From an uncultured bacterium (GTDB lineage: Bacteria > Bacteroidota > Bacteroidia > Bacteroidales > Bacteroidaceae), in contig CAJMPR010000013.1 of assembly GCA_905215345.1 (NCBI GenBank), positions 57,277-121,276 on the forward strand: 64,000 bases of DNA, written 5' to 3'. The notes beneath the pieces are model-generated. The model did not search any database. It worked only from the letters and a program-made list of their open reading frames with translations, and had not been told where the DNA came from. This document shows, piece by piece, positions 32,801 to 41,609 of the stretch (position 1 is its first letter; the number at the start of each line of letters is the position of its first letter). The position numbers and the translations under genes are program-made.

Positions 32801-34418
32801 CAAAGTAGACCAAGTGATCGCCCGCACGCGCCACTCCATTCCGGGCATTTCTTTGATTTCTCCCCCGCCTCACCACGACATCTATTCCATCGAGGACTTG
32901 GCACAGCTCATCTTCGACTTGAAGAACGTCAATCCGCAAGCCAAAATCAGCGTGAAGCTAGTAGCCGAAAGCGGTGTGGGAACTATCGCCGCAGGCGTAG
33001 CGAAAGCCAAAGCCGACCTTATCGTCATCTCCGGCGCCGAAGGCGGTACAGGCGCATCACCCGCAAGCTCTATCCGATATGCCGGCATCTCGCCCGAACT
33101 CGGACTGAGCGAAACGCAACAGACACTGGTACTGAACGGACTGCGCGGGCAAGTGCTGTTGCAAGTGGACGGTCAGTTGAAAACCGGACGCGACGTAGTG
33201 CTCATGACCATGCTAGGCGCGGAAGAATATGGTTTCGCCACCACCGCCCTCATCGTACTGGGATGCGTGATGATGCGCAAGTGCAACCAGAACACCTGTC
33301 CCGTAGGTGTAGCCACCCAGAACCCGGAACTACGCAAACGTTTCATCGGGCGCAGCGAATACCTTGTGAACTACTTCACCTTCCTTGCCCGCGAAGTACG
33401 CGAGTATCTGGCAGAGATTGGAGTGGAAAAACTGGACGACATCATCGGGCGTACCGACCTCATCATCCGCAAACCGGACGATGACATCAAGAAGCATCAG
33501 CTCATCAGCTTTGACAAAGTACTGGCACGGGTGGACAACGGAGCTGCTATCCGCCACATCATAGACCAGCAACACGGCATTGACCACGTAAAAGATGTGG
33601 AAATGCTGCATGCCGCCGCCAATGCCGTAAACGAACAGAAGGAAGTTTCCCTTGAATATACCATTGCCAACACCGACCGTGCCTGCGGTGCGATGCTCTC
33701 CGGAGCTATCGCCGCCAAGTACGGCGCCAAAGGCCTACCCGAACATACACTGAACGTCAAGTTCAAAGGTTCGGCCGGACAGAGTTTCGGAGCATTCCTC
33801 GTGCCGGGCGTCAACTTCAAGCTGGAAGGCGAAGCCAATGACTATCTGGGCAAAGGACTGAGTGGCGGACGCATCGCCGTACTGCCCCCTGTACGCAGCA
33901 ACTTCGAGGCTGAGAAGAACACAATTGCCGGAAACACCCTTCTGTATGGCGCAACCGGTGGCGAAGTATATATCAACGGGCGCGCAGGCGAACGCTTTGC
34001 CGTCCGCAACTCCGGTGCGATAGCCGTTGTAGAGGGCGTGGGCGACCATTGCTGCGAATACATGACCGCCGGACGTGTGGTAGTGCTGGGACAGACGGGA
34101 CGTAACTTCGCAGCCGGTATGTCGGGCGGTGTGGCCTACGTCTGGAACAAAGACGGCAGCTTCGACTATTTCTGCAACATGGAAATGGTGGAACTAAGCC
34201 TCATCGAAGAAGCCTCGTACCGCAAGGAACTGCACGAACTCATCCGCCAACACTATCTCTACACCGGTTCTAAACTGGCGCGTACTATGCTCGATGACTG
34301 GACGCACTACGTAGACGAGTTCATCCAAATAGTCCCCATCGAGTACAAGAAAGTGCTGCAAGAGGAACAAATGAAGAAACTGCAACAGAAGATTGCGGAT
34401 ATGCAGAGAGACTACTGA
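29859..34418 (+). CDS. gltB: glutamate synthase large subunit
   Basis: This 1519-residue protein has an N-terminal class II amidotransferase with Cys35 as nucleophile after a cleaved propeptide (DACGVGM), a central domain, an FMN-binding synthase domain with NTGEGGEDAARF and SGAEGGTGASPASS, a 3Fe-4S cysteine cluster (CVMMRKCNQNTCPVG) and a C-terminal beta-helix (glxB-like). It moves the glutamine amide to 2-oxoglutarate, yielding two glutamate. It pairs with GltD, whose gene starts 31 bp downstream. Its codon use is richer in G and C than the flanking gaps, as expected for a highly expressed gene. Confidence 0.98.
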   Translation: MKKKKLFNNETKEQPAQRQPMQLGLYDASNEHDACGVGMLVNIHGGKSHELVESALKVLENMRHRGAEGADNKTGDGAGIMLQIPHEFILLQGIPVPEKGKYGTGLLFLPKEEKDRAAILSIIIEEIEKEGLTLMHLRNVPTCPEILGEAALANEPDIKQIFITGFMDSETADRRLYIIRKRIENKVRRSDIVAREDFYIVSLSTKNIIYKGMLSSLQLRNYFSDLTNSYFTSGLALVHSRFSTNTFPTWGLAQPFRLLAHNGEINTIRGNRGWMEARESVLSSPALGDIKELRPIIQPSMSDSASLDNVLEFLVMSGLSLPHAMAMLVPESFNEKNPISEDLKAFYEYHSILMEPWDGPAALLFSDGRYAGGMLDRNGLRPARYLITHNDIMVVASEVGVMDFEPGDIKEKGRLQPGKILLIDTGKGEIYYDGELKKQLAEAKPYRTWLANNRIELNKLKSGRKVPHSVNNYNSMLHTFGFSKEDVEKIILPMASNGAEPISAMGNDTPLAVLSDKPQLLYNYFRQQFAQVTNPPIDPIREELVMSLTEYIGAVGMNILTPNESHCKMVRLNHPILTNTQLDILCNIRYKGFKTVKLPMLFEVSKERAGLQEALDRLCKEAEESVTEGVNYIVLTDRNVDAAHAAIPALLAVSAVHHHLISVGKRVQTALIVESGEIREVMHAALLLGFGASALNPYMAFAVLDELVAKKEIQLDYATAEKNYIKAICKGLLKIMSKMGISTIRSYRGAKIFEAVGLSEELSDAYFGGLKSTIGGIRLDEVARDAITFHDEGEAMKKEEAHTKNDGGETLLLPNKGLYAYRKDGEKHAWNPETISTLQIATRLGSYKKFKEFIRLVDEKEKPIFLRDFLDFRHSPISIDKVEPVESILKRFVTGAMSFGAISQEAHEAMAVAMNKLHGRSNTGEGGEDAARFGTEMRSAIKQVASGRFGVTTEYLVNADEIQIKVAQGAKPGEGGQLPGFKVDQVIARTRHSIPGISLISPPPHHDIYSIEDLAQLIFDLKNVNPQAKISVKLVAESGVGTIAAGVAKAKADLIVISGAEGGTGASPASSIRYAGISPELGLSETQQTLVLNGLRGQVLLQVDGQLKTGRDVVLMTMLGAEEYGFATTALIVLGCVMMRKCNQNTCPVGVATQNPELRKRFIGRSEYLVNYFTFLAREVREYLAEIGVEKLDDIIGRTDLIIRKPDDDIKKHQLISFDKVLARVDNGAAIRHIIDQQHGIDHVKDVEMLHAAANAVNEQKEVSLEYTIANTDRACGAMLSGAIAAKYGAKGLPEHTLNVKFKGSAGQSFGAFLVPGVNFKLEGEANDYLGKGLSGGRIAVLPPVRSNFEAEKNTIAGNTLLYGATGGEVYINGRAGERFAVRNSGAIAVVEGVGDHCCEYMTAGRVVVLGQTGRNFAAGMSGGVAYVWNKDGSFDYFCNMEMVELSLIEEASYRKELHELIRQHYLYTGSKLARTMLDDWTHYVDEFIQIVPIEYKKVLQEEQMKKLQQKIADMQRDY

Positions 34419-34420
34419 AA

Positions 34421-34441
34421 AACTATCAACTGTCAACTAAT
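34421..34441. repeat. short heptad repeat between gltB and gltD
   Basis: Three heptads, AACTATC, AACTGTC and AACTAAT, fill most of the 31-bp gap. Confidence 0.45.
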
Positions 34442-34449
34442 ATAAGATT

Positions 34450-35787
34450 ATGGGTGATCCAAAAGCATTCTTAAATATTCCCCGCCAAGAAGCGGGCTAC
34501 CGTCCGATACACGAACGTATCACAGATTTCAGTCAGGTGGAACAGACACTGAACAGTCACGATCGCAAGCTCCAAGCCTCACGCTGCATGGAGTGCGGTG
34601 TACCTTTTTGCCACTGGGCGTGTCCGTTGGGCAACAAACAACCGGAGTTCCAAGATGCACTCTACAAAGGAAAATGGCGCGAAGCCTACCAAGTGCTGAA
34701 CGAAACGAACGACTTTCCCGAATTTACGGGACGCATCTGTCCCGCACTTTGCGAGAAGTCATGCGTGCTGAAGCTCTCCTGCGACGCTCCCGTAACCATC
34801 CGCGAGAATGAGGCAGCCATTGCCGAAGCCGCTTTTCGTGAAGGTTACATCGTGCCTGTCCATTCCGAACGCAATGGCAAGAAAGTAGCTGTCATCGGTG
34901 CAGGGCCTGCCGGATTGAGCGTTGCCGTACGGCTGAATGCCCGTGGCTACGAAGTCACGATATTCGATTCCAAACCGATGCCGGGCGGACTGCTTCGCTA
35001 CGGTATTCCCAACTTCAAACTACCCAAGGAAGTGATAGACCGCCGCATGGATGTGCTGAAAGCCGAAGGTATCCGGTTTGAAATGGGTGTCCGCATCGAT
35101 ATGCAGAAGCTGCCTGCAGGCTTCGATGCTTACGCCGTCTGCACAGGCACACCCACCGCCCGCGACCTTACCATCCCCGGTCGTGAGCTGAAAGGCATCT
35201 ACTTTGCCCTCGATATGCTGGCGCAACAGAACCGTATCCTCGACGGAGAGACATTCCCGAAAGAACAGCTTGTCAATGCCCGTGGCAAACGGGTACTCGT
35301 CATTGGTGGCGGCGACACAGGTTCGGACTGCATCGGCACGAGCATCCGCCAAGGAGCGACGAGCGTGACGCAAATAGAAATCATGCCACATCCCCCCGTA
35401 GGTCACAATGACGCTACGCCCTGGCCGCAATGGCCTGTTGTCCTGAAAACCACCTCCAGTCACGAAGAGGGATGCACACGCCGCTGGTCATTGGCTTCCA
35501 ACAGGTTCATCGGCAAAAACGGAAAGGTTTGCGGCGTAGAAGTGGAGGAAGTGGAATGGCTTCCGGCAAAAGACGGCGGCCGCCCCACTATGAAACCTAC
35601 GGGTAAGAAAGAAGTCATCGAAGCTGATATGATACTGTTGGCTATGGGCTTCCTCAAACCGGAGCAGCCGACGCTGGCGGAGAATGTGTTCGTGGCGGGA
35701 GACGCCGCCAATGGCGCAAGCCTCGTAGTACGTGCATTGGCGGACGGTCGAAAAGTAGCCCAAGCCATCGCCCGTTATTTGTCTTAA
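34450..35787 (+). CDS. gltD: glutamate synthase small subunit
   Basis: This 445-residue protein supplies electrons to GltB. The N-terminal cysteines (CMECGVPFCHWACPLGN and CPALCEKSC) bind two 4Fe-4S clusters. The FAD motif VIGAGPAGLSVAVRL and the pyridine-nucleotide motif VIGGGDTGSDC follow. It oxidises NADPH (or NADH) and passes electrons to the FMN of the large subunit. Its length is slightly short of the usual 470, without loss of a motif. Confidence 0.97.
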   Translation: MGDPKAFLNIPRQEAGYRPIHERITDFSQVEQTLNSHDRKLQASRCMECGVPFCHWACPLGNKQPEFQDALYKGKWREAYQVLNETNDFPEFTGRICPALCEKSCVLKLSCDAPVTIRENEAAIAEAAFREGYIVPVHSERNGKKVAVIGAGPAGLSVAVRLNARGYEVTIFDSKPMPGGLLRYGIPNFKLPKEVIDRRMDVLKAEGIRFEMGVRIDMQKLPAGFDAYAVCTGTPTARDLTIPGRELKGIYFALDMLAQQNRILDGETFPKEQLVNARGKRVLVIGGGDTGSDCIGTSIRQGATSVTQIEIMPHPPVGHNDATPWPQWPVVLKTTSSHEEGCTRRWSLASNRFIGKNGKVCGVEVEEVEWLPAKDGGRPTMKPTGKKEVIEADMILLAMGFLKPEQPTLAENVFVAGDAANGASLVVRALADGRKVAQAIARYLS

Positions 35788-35803
35788 GCATTCATGCTTA
35801 GCA

Positions 35804-35838
35804 AATTCATAATTCATAACTTATAATTCATAATTATC
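35804..35838. repeat. heptad repeat between gltD and asnB
   Basis: Five heptads, AATTCAT, AATTCAT, AACTTAT, AATTCAT, AATTATC, end 3 nt before the asnB ATG, where a ribosome-binding site is expected. Confidence 0.7.
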
Positions 35839-35841
35839 ATC

Positions 35842-37641
35842 ATGTGTGGAATAGCAGGTATTTTCAATATAACCGTCCAAACCCCGGAACTCCGAAACAA
35901 AGCCCTCAAAATGGCACAGAAGATTCGCCACCGCGGGCCGGACTGGAGCGGCATTTACGTAGGCGGATCCGCAATCTTGGCGCACGAGCGTCTTTCTATC
36001 ATCGATCCGGAGTCCGGCGGGCAACCTCTGTACTCGCCCGACCGCAAGCAAATCCTTGCCGTCAACGGTGAGATATACAACCATCGGGACATCCGTGCCC
36101 GTTATGCCGGAAAGTACGCCTTTCAGACAGGTTCGGACTGCGAAGTTATTTTCGCCCTCTACAAAGACAAGGGCATCCACTTCCTCGAAGAGTTGAACGG
36201 TATCTTCGCCTTTGCCCTTTACGATGAAGAGACGGACGATTACCTCATAGCCCGCGATCCTATGGGAGTGATACCTCTCTATATAGGCCGCGACAAGGAA
36301 GGCCGCATCTACTTCGGCAGCGAACTGAAAGCCCTCGAAGGCTTCTGTGACGAATACGAACCTTTCCTGCCCGGACACTATTACTGGGGACGCGAAGGCA
36401 AAATGCACCGTTGGTACACCCGCGACTGGATGCAGTACTGTGCCGTAAAAGACAACTACAACGCTGATTACTCTGACATCAACTCTACCAACGTAAAGGT
36501 CAACTCTGCAACGCTAAAGGGCAACTCTGCAACCGTAAACGTCAACACTACAACCTACCAAGCTCAAGTCTCTGACGTACACGATGCCCTCGAAGCCGCC
36601 GTGCAACGCCAACTGATGTCGGACGTGCCCTACGGTGTGTTGCTGTCCGGAGGGCTGGACTCTTCCGTAATCTCGGCTATCGCCAAGAAATATGCAGGAA
36701 AGCGTATCGAAACAGACAATAAATCAGATGCATGGTGGCCTCAACTTCATTCCTTTGCGGTAGGACTGAAAGGCGCTCCCGACTTAATCAAAGCGCGTGA
36801 AGTGGCGCAATACATCGGTACGGTTCATCACGAAATCAATTATACCATTCAGGAAGGACTGGACGCCATTCGCGATGTTATCTACTTCATCGAAACCTAC
36901 GACATAACTACCGTTCGCGCATCCACCCCCATGTATTTGCTGGCACGTGTCATCAAGAGCATGGGTATCAAAATGGTACTTAGCGGTGAAGGGGCGGACG
37001 AGGTATTCGGCGGTTACCTGTACTTCCACAAAGCGCCTACGCCGCAAGCCTTCCATGAGGAAACGGTACGCAAGCTCTCCAAACTGCATCTTTACGACTG
37101 CCTGCGCGCCAACAAGAGCCTTGCCGCCTGGGGTGTGGAAGGACGTGTCCCGTTCCTTGACAAAGAATTTCTGGATGTAGCCATGCGGCTGAACCCCGCC
37201 ACGAAGATGTGCCCCGGCAAAGAGATTGAAAAGAAAGTGGTTCGCGAAGCCTTTGCGGACATGCTGCCCGAAAGCGTTGCATGGCGTCAAAAGGAACAGT
37301 TCTCCGATGGTGTAGGTTACAATTGGATTGATACATTAAAAGCTGCCACAGCCGCTGCCGTCAGCGATGAACAGATGCAGAAAGCCGCAGAACGCTTCCC
37401 TATACATACACCGCAGAATAAGGAAGAATATTACTATCGTAGCATCTTCGAGGAACACTTCCCCAGCGAGAGCGCAGCAAAGAGCGTGCCCAGCATACCC
37501 AGCGTGGCTTGCTCCACCGCCGAGGCGCTGGCATGGGACGCTTCTTTCCAAGGCAAGAACGATCCCAGCGGACGTGCCGTGGCGGGAGTGCATGAGGAGG
37601 CGTATCAGTCTTTGCATTCAGCTTCCGTTTGCCATCCATAA
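35842..37641 (+). CDS. asnB: asparagine synthase (glutamine-hydrolysing), class B
   Basis: This 599-residue protein has an N-terminal Ntn amidotransferase (Cys2 in MCGIAGIF) and a C-terminal ATP-pyrophosphatase synthetase domain with PP-loop LLSGGLDSSV. It makes asparagine from aspartate, glutamine and ATP. Between the domains, residues 214-234 are three copies of a 7-residue unit (NSTNVKV, NSATLKG, NSATVNV) encoded by a 21-bp tandem repeat. The end has an AWDASFQG-containing tail typical of the long AsnB form. It follows gltD by 54 bp and ends before a strong terminator, so gltB-gltD-asnB probably form one operon. Confidence 0.95.
   Translation: MCGIAGIFNITVQTPELRNKALKMAQKIRHRGPDWSGIYVGGSAILAHERLSIIDPESGGQPLYSPDRKQILAVNGEIYNHRDIRARYAGKYAFQTGSDCEVIFALYKDKGIHFLEELNGIFAFALYDEETDDYLIARDPMGVIPLYIGRDKEGRIYFGSELKALEGFCDEYEPFLPGHYYWGREGKMHRWYTRDWMQYCAVKDNYNADYSDINSTNVKVNSATLKGNSATVNVNTTTYQAQVSDVHDALEAAVQRQLMSDVPYGVLLSGGLDSSVISAIAKKYAGKRIETDNKSDAWWPQLHSFAVGLKGAPDLIKAREVAQYIGTVHHEINYTIQEGLDAIRDVIYFIETYDITTVRASTPMYLLARVIKSMGIKMVLSGEGADEVFGGYLYFHKAPTPQAFHEETVRKLSKLHLYDCLRANKSLAAWGVEGRVPFLDKEFLDVAMRLNPATKMCPGKEIEKKVVREAFADMLPESVAWRQKEQFSDGVGYNWIDTLKAATAAAVSDEQMQKAAERFPIHTPQNKEEYYYRSIFEEHFPSESAAKSVPSIPSVACSTAEALAWDASFQGKNDPSGRAVAGVHEEAYQSLHSASVCHP
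36481..36555 (+). repeat. 21-bp in-frame tandem repeat inside asnB
   Basis: Units start AACTCTACCAACGTAAAGG (36481-36501), AACTCTGCAACGCTAAAGG (36502-36522) and AACTCTGCAACCGTAAACG (36523-36543), with a partial fourth. Being a multiple of three, copy number can change without breaking the frame. The units encode an N/S/T/V-rich linker between the two enzyme domains. Confidence 0.85.
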
Positions 37642-37669
37642 ACCATTATCTACTCTGTATATAGTTTGA

Positions 37670-37723
37670 GAGGCTCTCTTAAAATAGGAAAAAGATAAAC
37701 TTGTCCTATTTTAAAAGAGCCTC
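37670..37723. terminator. terminator between convergent asnB and the YtxH-like gene
   Basis: GAGGCTCTCTTAAAATAGGA (37670-37689) pairs with 37704-37723 with one mismatch. AT-rich sequence on both sides suits a two-way terminator. Confidence 0.85.
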
Positions 37724-37761
37724 ATTTCAACGGACACGAAAAACCGCAATATTTGCAAACT

Positions 37762-38037
37762 TTACTTTACGCCATCAGATAAAGTATGTACTTTACTTCT
37801 CATGTCGTCAGCCTTTTCGGCTACTTTATCCGCCACTTTCGTACCGGCTTTCAGAGCCTTCTCTTTCGCTGTGTCAAAAAAATCTTCTGCTTCTCCGCTT
37901 ACTCTGTGCAAGGCATGGTCTACTTTTATTCTCAACTGTTTGGCTTTCGCGGAAGAAGAAAAACGATAAGCCAACGCTCCCAGAACTGCACCTACTCCCA
38001 GGCCAATCAGAAATTTTGAACATCTTTCCATAATCAA
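37762..38037 (-). CDS. small YtxH-like membrane-anchored protein
   Basis: This 91-residue protein has a short hydrophobic, glycine-rich helix (FLIGLGVGAVLGALAYRF, about 8-25) followed by a charged amphipathic tail with KEKALKAGTKVADKVAEKADDM. This is the layout of YtxH-type general stress proteins: one membrane anchor and a cytoplasmic coiled tail. The function is unknown. A second Met at residue 3 is an equally good start. It is convergent with asnB and appears monocistronic. Confidence 0.7.
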   Translation of the reverse strand: MIMERCSKFLIGLGVGAVLGALAYRFSSSAKAKQLRIKVDHALHRVSGEAEDFFDTAKEKALKAGTKVADKVAEKADDMRSKVHTLSDGVK

Positions 38038-38236
38038 GTATTTGTTTAAAGGTTCAATAAATAAAATTTTTCAAAGACAACAGAGCTGTCGGGATATGGT
38101 TCGGAAGTGGAATTTATTATTAACAACTATTCATTATTCAATAAAACATGGTAAGTTGATATTAAAAAAAGTAGTGATACTACAAATACAACTGATTTTT
38201 AATATGCTTTCTATTTCATATTCATTGTGCTTATAC

Positions 38237-38244
38237 TACCTTTG
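38237..38244 (+). promoter_or_regulatory. -7 box (TACCTTTG) of the phosphodiesterase gene
   Basis: TACCTTTG is preceded 19 nt upstream by TTTC (38214-38217), one base off the -33 TTTG. The ATG is 36 nt downstream. Confidence 0.6.
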
Positions 38245-38279
38245 CGAAAAGACGAAGAGAATAATTAATCCTAAAACCA

Positions 38280-39053
38280 ATGAAACTGAAAAACCTTATC
38301 ATCACTTCCGTCCTGTCAGTTGCCACTTATGGATGCGTACAGGCACAATCCACCCAAGTTATTGCCCATCGTGGTTTCTGGAAAACCACCGGTTCGGCAC
38401 AAAACTCCATTGCCTCGCTGGTGAAAGCCGATTCCATAGGCTGCTACGGCTCCGAGTTCGACGTATGGCTCACCACCGACAACCAACTGGTAGTAAACCA
38501 TGACGGCACTTTCAAAGGAGTAAACATGCAAAAATCCACTGCACAGCAGTGCACCGCCATAATACTGGATAATGGAGAGCAGCTCCCCACCCTGCAACAA
38601 TACTTGGAAAAAGCAAAACAACTGAAAACGCGCCTCGTCTTGGAACTAAAGGCTCACAATACTCCCGAACAGGAAACACGTGCCGTAAAAGGTATAGTGA
38701 AAACAATAAAGGACATGGAACTGGAAGACCGTACCGAATACATTACTTTCTCCAAACATGCCACCAAAGAGTTCATACGCCTTGCCCCGAAAGGAACTCC
38801 GGTCTACTATTTGGAAGGCGACCTTTCTCCTAAAGAACTGAAAGCATGGGGCTGTGCCGGAGCCGATTATCACTATAGCGTATTCCGGAAGCACCCTGAA
38901 TGGATCAAGGAGTCTCATGACCTCGGTATGAAAGTAAACGCATGGACGGTGAACGATGCCAAAGATATGAAGTGGCTTATCAGCCAGGGAGCGGATTTTA
39001 TCACTACCAACGAACCGGTTCTATTGCAAGAAACACTACGGGAGAAGCAATAG
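38280..39053 (+). CDS. secreted glycerophosphodiester phosphodiesterase
   Basis: This 257-residue protein has a signal peptide ending near VQAQ (20-23) and a GDPD domain with catalytic blocks IAHRGFWKTTGSAQNS, GSEFDVWLTTDNQLVVNHD and TLQQYLEKAK, plus VNAWTVNDAKDM near the end. It should hydrolyse glycerophosphodiesters to glycerol-3-phosphate and an alcohol in the periplasm or outside the cell. It is monocistronic: its own promoter lies upstream and a terminator downstream. Confidence 0.93.
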   Translation: MKLKNLIITSVLSVATYGCVQAQSTQVIAHRGFWKTTGSAQNSIASLVKADSIGCYGSEFDVWLTTDNQLVVNHDGTFKGVNMQKSTAQQCTAIILDNGEQLPTLQQYLEKAKQLKTRLVLELKAHNTPEQETRAVKGIVKTIKDMELEDRTEYITFSKHATKEFIRLAPKGTPVYYLEGDLSPKELKAWGCAGADYHYSVFRKHPEWIKESHDLGMKVNAWTVNDAKDMKWLISQGADFITTNEPVLLQETLREKQ

Positions 39054-39082
39054 AAAGAAATGCATTTAGAAACTAAATACAA

Positions 39083-39120
39083 CAAAACCGCTTTATTATT
39101 TACACAATAAAGCGGTTTTG
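39083..39120 (+). terminator. intrinsic terminator after the phosphodiesterase gene
   Basis: CAAAACCGCTTTATT (39083-39097) pairs perfectly with AATAAAGCGGTTTTG (39106-39120); loop of 8 nt. Confidence 0.85.
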
Positions 39121-39333
39121 CTATTTCAAAAAGAAATAAGTAAGCAAAATTTAAAAGCATTTTATCATTTCCGTTTTAAAACAATTTCTATTCTAATTAC
39201 AATCTCTACGAAGATAAGATTATATACTTTTAAATTGAAAGTGAAACTGCCTATATTCACACCAATTGAAAGATGTAATAATAATAAAGAGAAAATAGGC
39301 ATAAATTCTGCTATTATATAGAACAAAACATTA

Positions 39334-39341
39334 TATATTTG
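39334..39341 (+). promoter_or_regulatory. -7 box (TATATTTG) of dapF
   Basis: TATATTTG fits the -7 consensus 50 nt before the dapF ATG. Confidence 0.5.
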
Positions 39342-39390
39342 CAGAAAAATAAGACAAAAGGATACAATAATCCGTTTAATAAAGTACAAA

Positions 39391-40242
39391 ATGACAAAAA
39401 CCATAAGATTCACCAAGATGCATGGCGCAGGGAATGACTACATTTATGTAGACACCACCCGTTACTCCATCAAGAATCCGGAGGAACTTTCAAAAGTATG
39501 GAGTGAGCCGCATACGGGAATAGGTAGTGACGGTCTGGTACTTATAGGGCACTCCGGCAAAGCAGATTTCAGCATGCGCATTTTCAATGCAGACGGTTCG
39601 GAAGCCAAGATGTGTGGAAATGCCAGCCGGTGCATTGGCAAGTATCTTTATGATAACAAACTGACTTCAAAAACCGAAATCACTCTCGATACTTTATCAG
39701 GAATTAAAACTTTAAATTTGCGCGTAGCTGACGGAGAAGTGGATACCATAACAGTAGATATGGGTATACCCGCCGACGAGCCGGTAGATTATAACGGTAA
39801 AGGAAGCAAACCAATGAAGGAACAGCCTATTGAGGTAGAAGGTACAAGGTATGTGGCTACTACGGTATCAATGGGAAATCCACATCTGGTTATTTTCGTG
39901 AACGACCTTACTGAAATCAACTTGCAGAAAGTAGGCCCCCTATTGGAAAACCATCCTCTTTTCCCCGGACGTATCAATGTGGAATTTGCCCAGATATTGG
40001 GGGAAGGACGCATAAGAATGCGTGTATGGGAACGTGGCTCCGGAATTACAAAAGCCTGTGGAACCGGAGCTTGCGCCACTGCCGTAGCTGCTTTCCTCAC
40101 GGGACGAGCCGGAAGAAAATCAATCATCATCATGGATGGAGGAACCTTAAACATAGAATGGGATGTGGCTACCAAACATGTCCTGATGACGGGAGAAGCA
40201 ACGAAAGTGTTCGAGGGAGAAGCGGAAATAAATGATGAATAA
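39391..40242 (+). CDS. dapF: diaminopimelate epimerase
   Basis: This 283-residue protein has both catalytic cysteine blocks, MCGNASRC in the first half and KACGTGACA in the second, and the opening FTKMHGAGNDYIYVD. It interconverts LL- and meso-diaminopimelate for peptidoglycan and lysine. The next gene encodes the enzyme that makes LL-diaminopimelate directly, so the two consecutive steps are adjacent (35-bp gap). Confidence 0.96.
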   Translation: MTKTIRFTKMHGAGNDYIYVDTTRYSIKNPEELSKVWSEPHTGIGSDGLVLIGHSGKADFSMRIFNADGSEAKMCGNASRCIGKYLYDNKLTSKTEITLDTLSGIKTLNLRVADGEVDTITVDMGIPADEPVDYNGKGSKPMKEQPIEVEGTRYVATTVSMGNPHLVIFVNDLTEINLQKVGPLLENHPLFPGRINVEFAQILGEGRIRMRVWERGSGITKACGTGACATAVAAFLTGRAGRKSIIIMDGGTLNIEWDVATKHVLMTGEATKVFEGEAEINDE

Positions 40243-40277
40243 TTCATAATAGACTTACACTTAAAACAACAAAGAAT

Positions 40278-41510
40278 ATGGCATTAGTTAACGAACATTA
40301 TTTAAAGCTACTGGGTAGTTATTTGTTTTCAGACATAGCTAAAAAGGTAAATACTTTCAGGATAACGCACCCTAAGCAAGATGTCATCCGTCTGGGTATC
40401 GGAGACGTTACCCGGCCACTGCCACCAGTTTGCATCGAAGCGATGCACAAGGCAGTGGAAGAGATGGCTGATGCTAAAACATTCCGTGGTTATGGACCGG
40501 AACAGGGATATGATTTTTTGATTGAAGCCATCATCAAGCACGATTATGCGCCACGCGGCATTCACTTCAGCCCGACAGAAATCTTCGTAAACGACGGAGC
40601 AAAAAGCGATACGGGAAACATCGGTGATATTCTCCGCCACGACAACAGCGTAGGAGTAACCGATCCTATTTACCCGGTATATATTGACAGCAACGTAATG
40701 TGCGGACGCGCCGGGATTTTGGAAGAAGACGGCAAATGGAGCAATGTAACTTATATGCCCTGTACTGCCGAAAACGATTTTATTCCGGAAATTCCTGACA
40801 AGCGTATCGATATTGTTTATCTTTGTTACCCGAATAACCCAACTGGCACGACCTTAACCAAACCAGAACTGAAAAAATGGGTGGACTATGCACTTGAAAA
40901 TGATACACTCATCTTGTTTGATGCCGCTTACGAGGCTTTCATCCAAGAAGAGGATGTCCCCCACTCCATCTATGAAATAAAAGGAGCAAAGAAATGCGCC
41001 ATCGAGTTTCGCAGTTTCTCGAAGACTGCCGGATTTACGGGAGTGCGTTGCGGCTATACCATAGTCCCCAAAGAACTGACGGCTGCCACGTTGGAAGGAG
41101 AACGAATCTCACTCAACAAACTGTGGAACCGCCGACAGTGTACCAAGTTCAATGGTACCAGCTACATCACCCAACGGGCTGCGGAAGCGATTTACACCCT
41201 TGAGGGCAAACAACAGATTAAAGAAACGATTAATTATTATATGAATAACGCCCACACCATGAAAGAAGGTCTGGAAGCTGCCGGATTGAAAGTATATGGC
41301 GGTGTGAATGCTCCTTATATCTGGCTGAAAACGCCGAATGGTATAGGTTCCTGGCGTTTTTTTGAACAGATGTTATACGAAGCCAATGTAGTGGGAACTC
41401 CCGGTGTGGGATTCGGACCGAGCGGCGAGGGATATATACGTTTGACCGCTTTCGGCAAATACGAAGATTGCGTGGAGGCGATGAAACGTATCAGGAATTG
41501 GATGATGTGA
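40278..41510 (+). CDS. dapL: LL-diaminopimelate aminotransferase
   Basis: This 410-residue protein is a fold-type I PLP aminotransferase. It has YPNNPTGTTLTK and the PLP-Lys block RSFSKTAGFTGVRCGYT. The N-terminal LVNEHYLKLLGSYLFSDIAKK is typical of DapL. It makes LL-diaminopimelate from tetrahydrodipicolinate and glutamate in one step, bypassing the acylated intermediates of the DapD/C/E route. Its use of glutamate links it to the neighbouring GltBD and GS genes. It follows dapF in an operon. Confidence 0.95.
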   Translation: MALVNEHYLKLLGSYLFSDIAKKVNTFRITHPKQDVIRLGIGDVTRPLPPVCIEAMHKAVEEMADAKTFRGYGPEQGYDFLIEAIIKHDYAPRGIHFSPTEIFVNDGAKSDTGNIGDILRHDNSVGVTDPIYPVYIDSNVMCGRAGILEEDGKWSNVTYMPCTAENDFIPEIPDKRIDIVYLCYPNNPTGTTLTKPELKKWVDYALENDTLILFDAAYEAFIQEEDVPHSIYEIKGAKKCAIEFRSFSKTAGFTGVRCGYTIVPKELTAATLEGERISLNKLWNRRQCTKFNGTSYITQRAAEAIYTLEGKQQIKETINYYMNNAHTMKEGLEAAGLKVYGGVNAPYIWLKTPNGIGSWRFFEQMLYEANVVGTPGVGFGPSGEGYIRLTAFGKYEDCVEAMKRIRNWMM

Positions 41511-41609
41511 GTTTAATGATGAATTATAAAAGTGAGTTTAAGCGCAAAACTATAAAAATGAGCCGGACTGATCATCCGCAATATTTCTAAATTTAAAAGG
41601 TAAATAGGT

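Noticed and set aside
38042..38503. Rightward frame of 153 codons overlapping the phosphodiesterase start
   Set aside because: It runs through the -7 box at 38237 and overlaps a clear secreted enzyme in another frame.
41565..41579. Sigma-54-like GG...GC upstream of the torF-glnK-amtB genes
   Set aside because: Spacing is 11 nt rather than 10, and the flanking bases do not match TGGCAC/TTGC.
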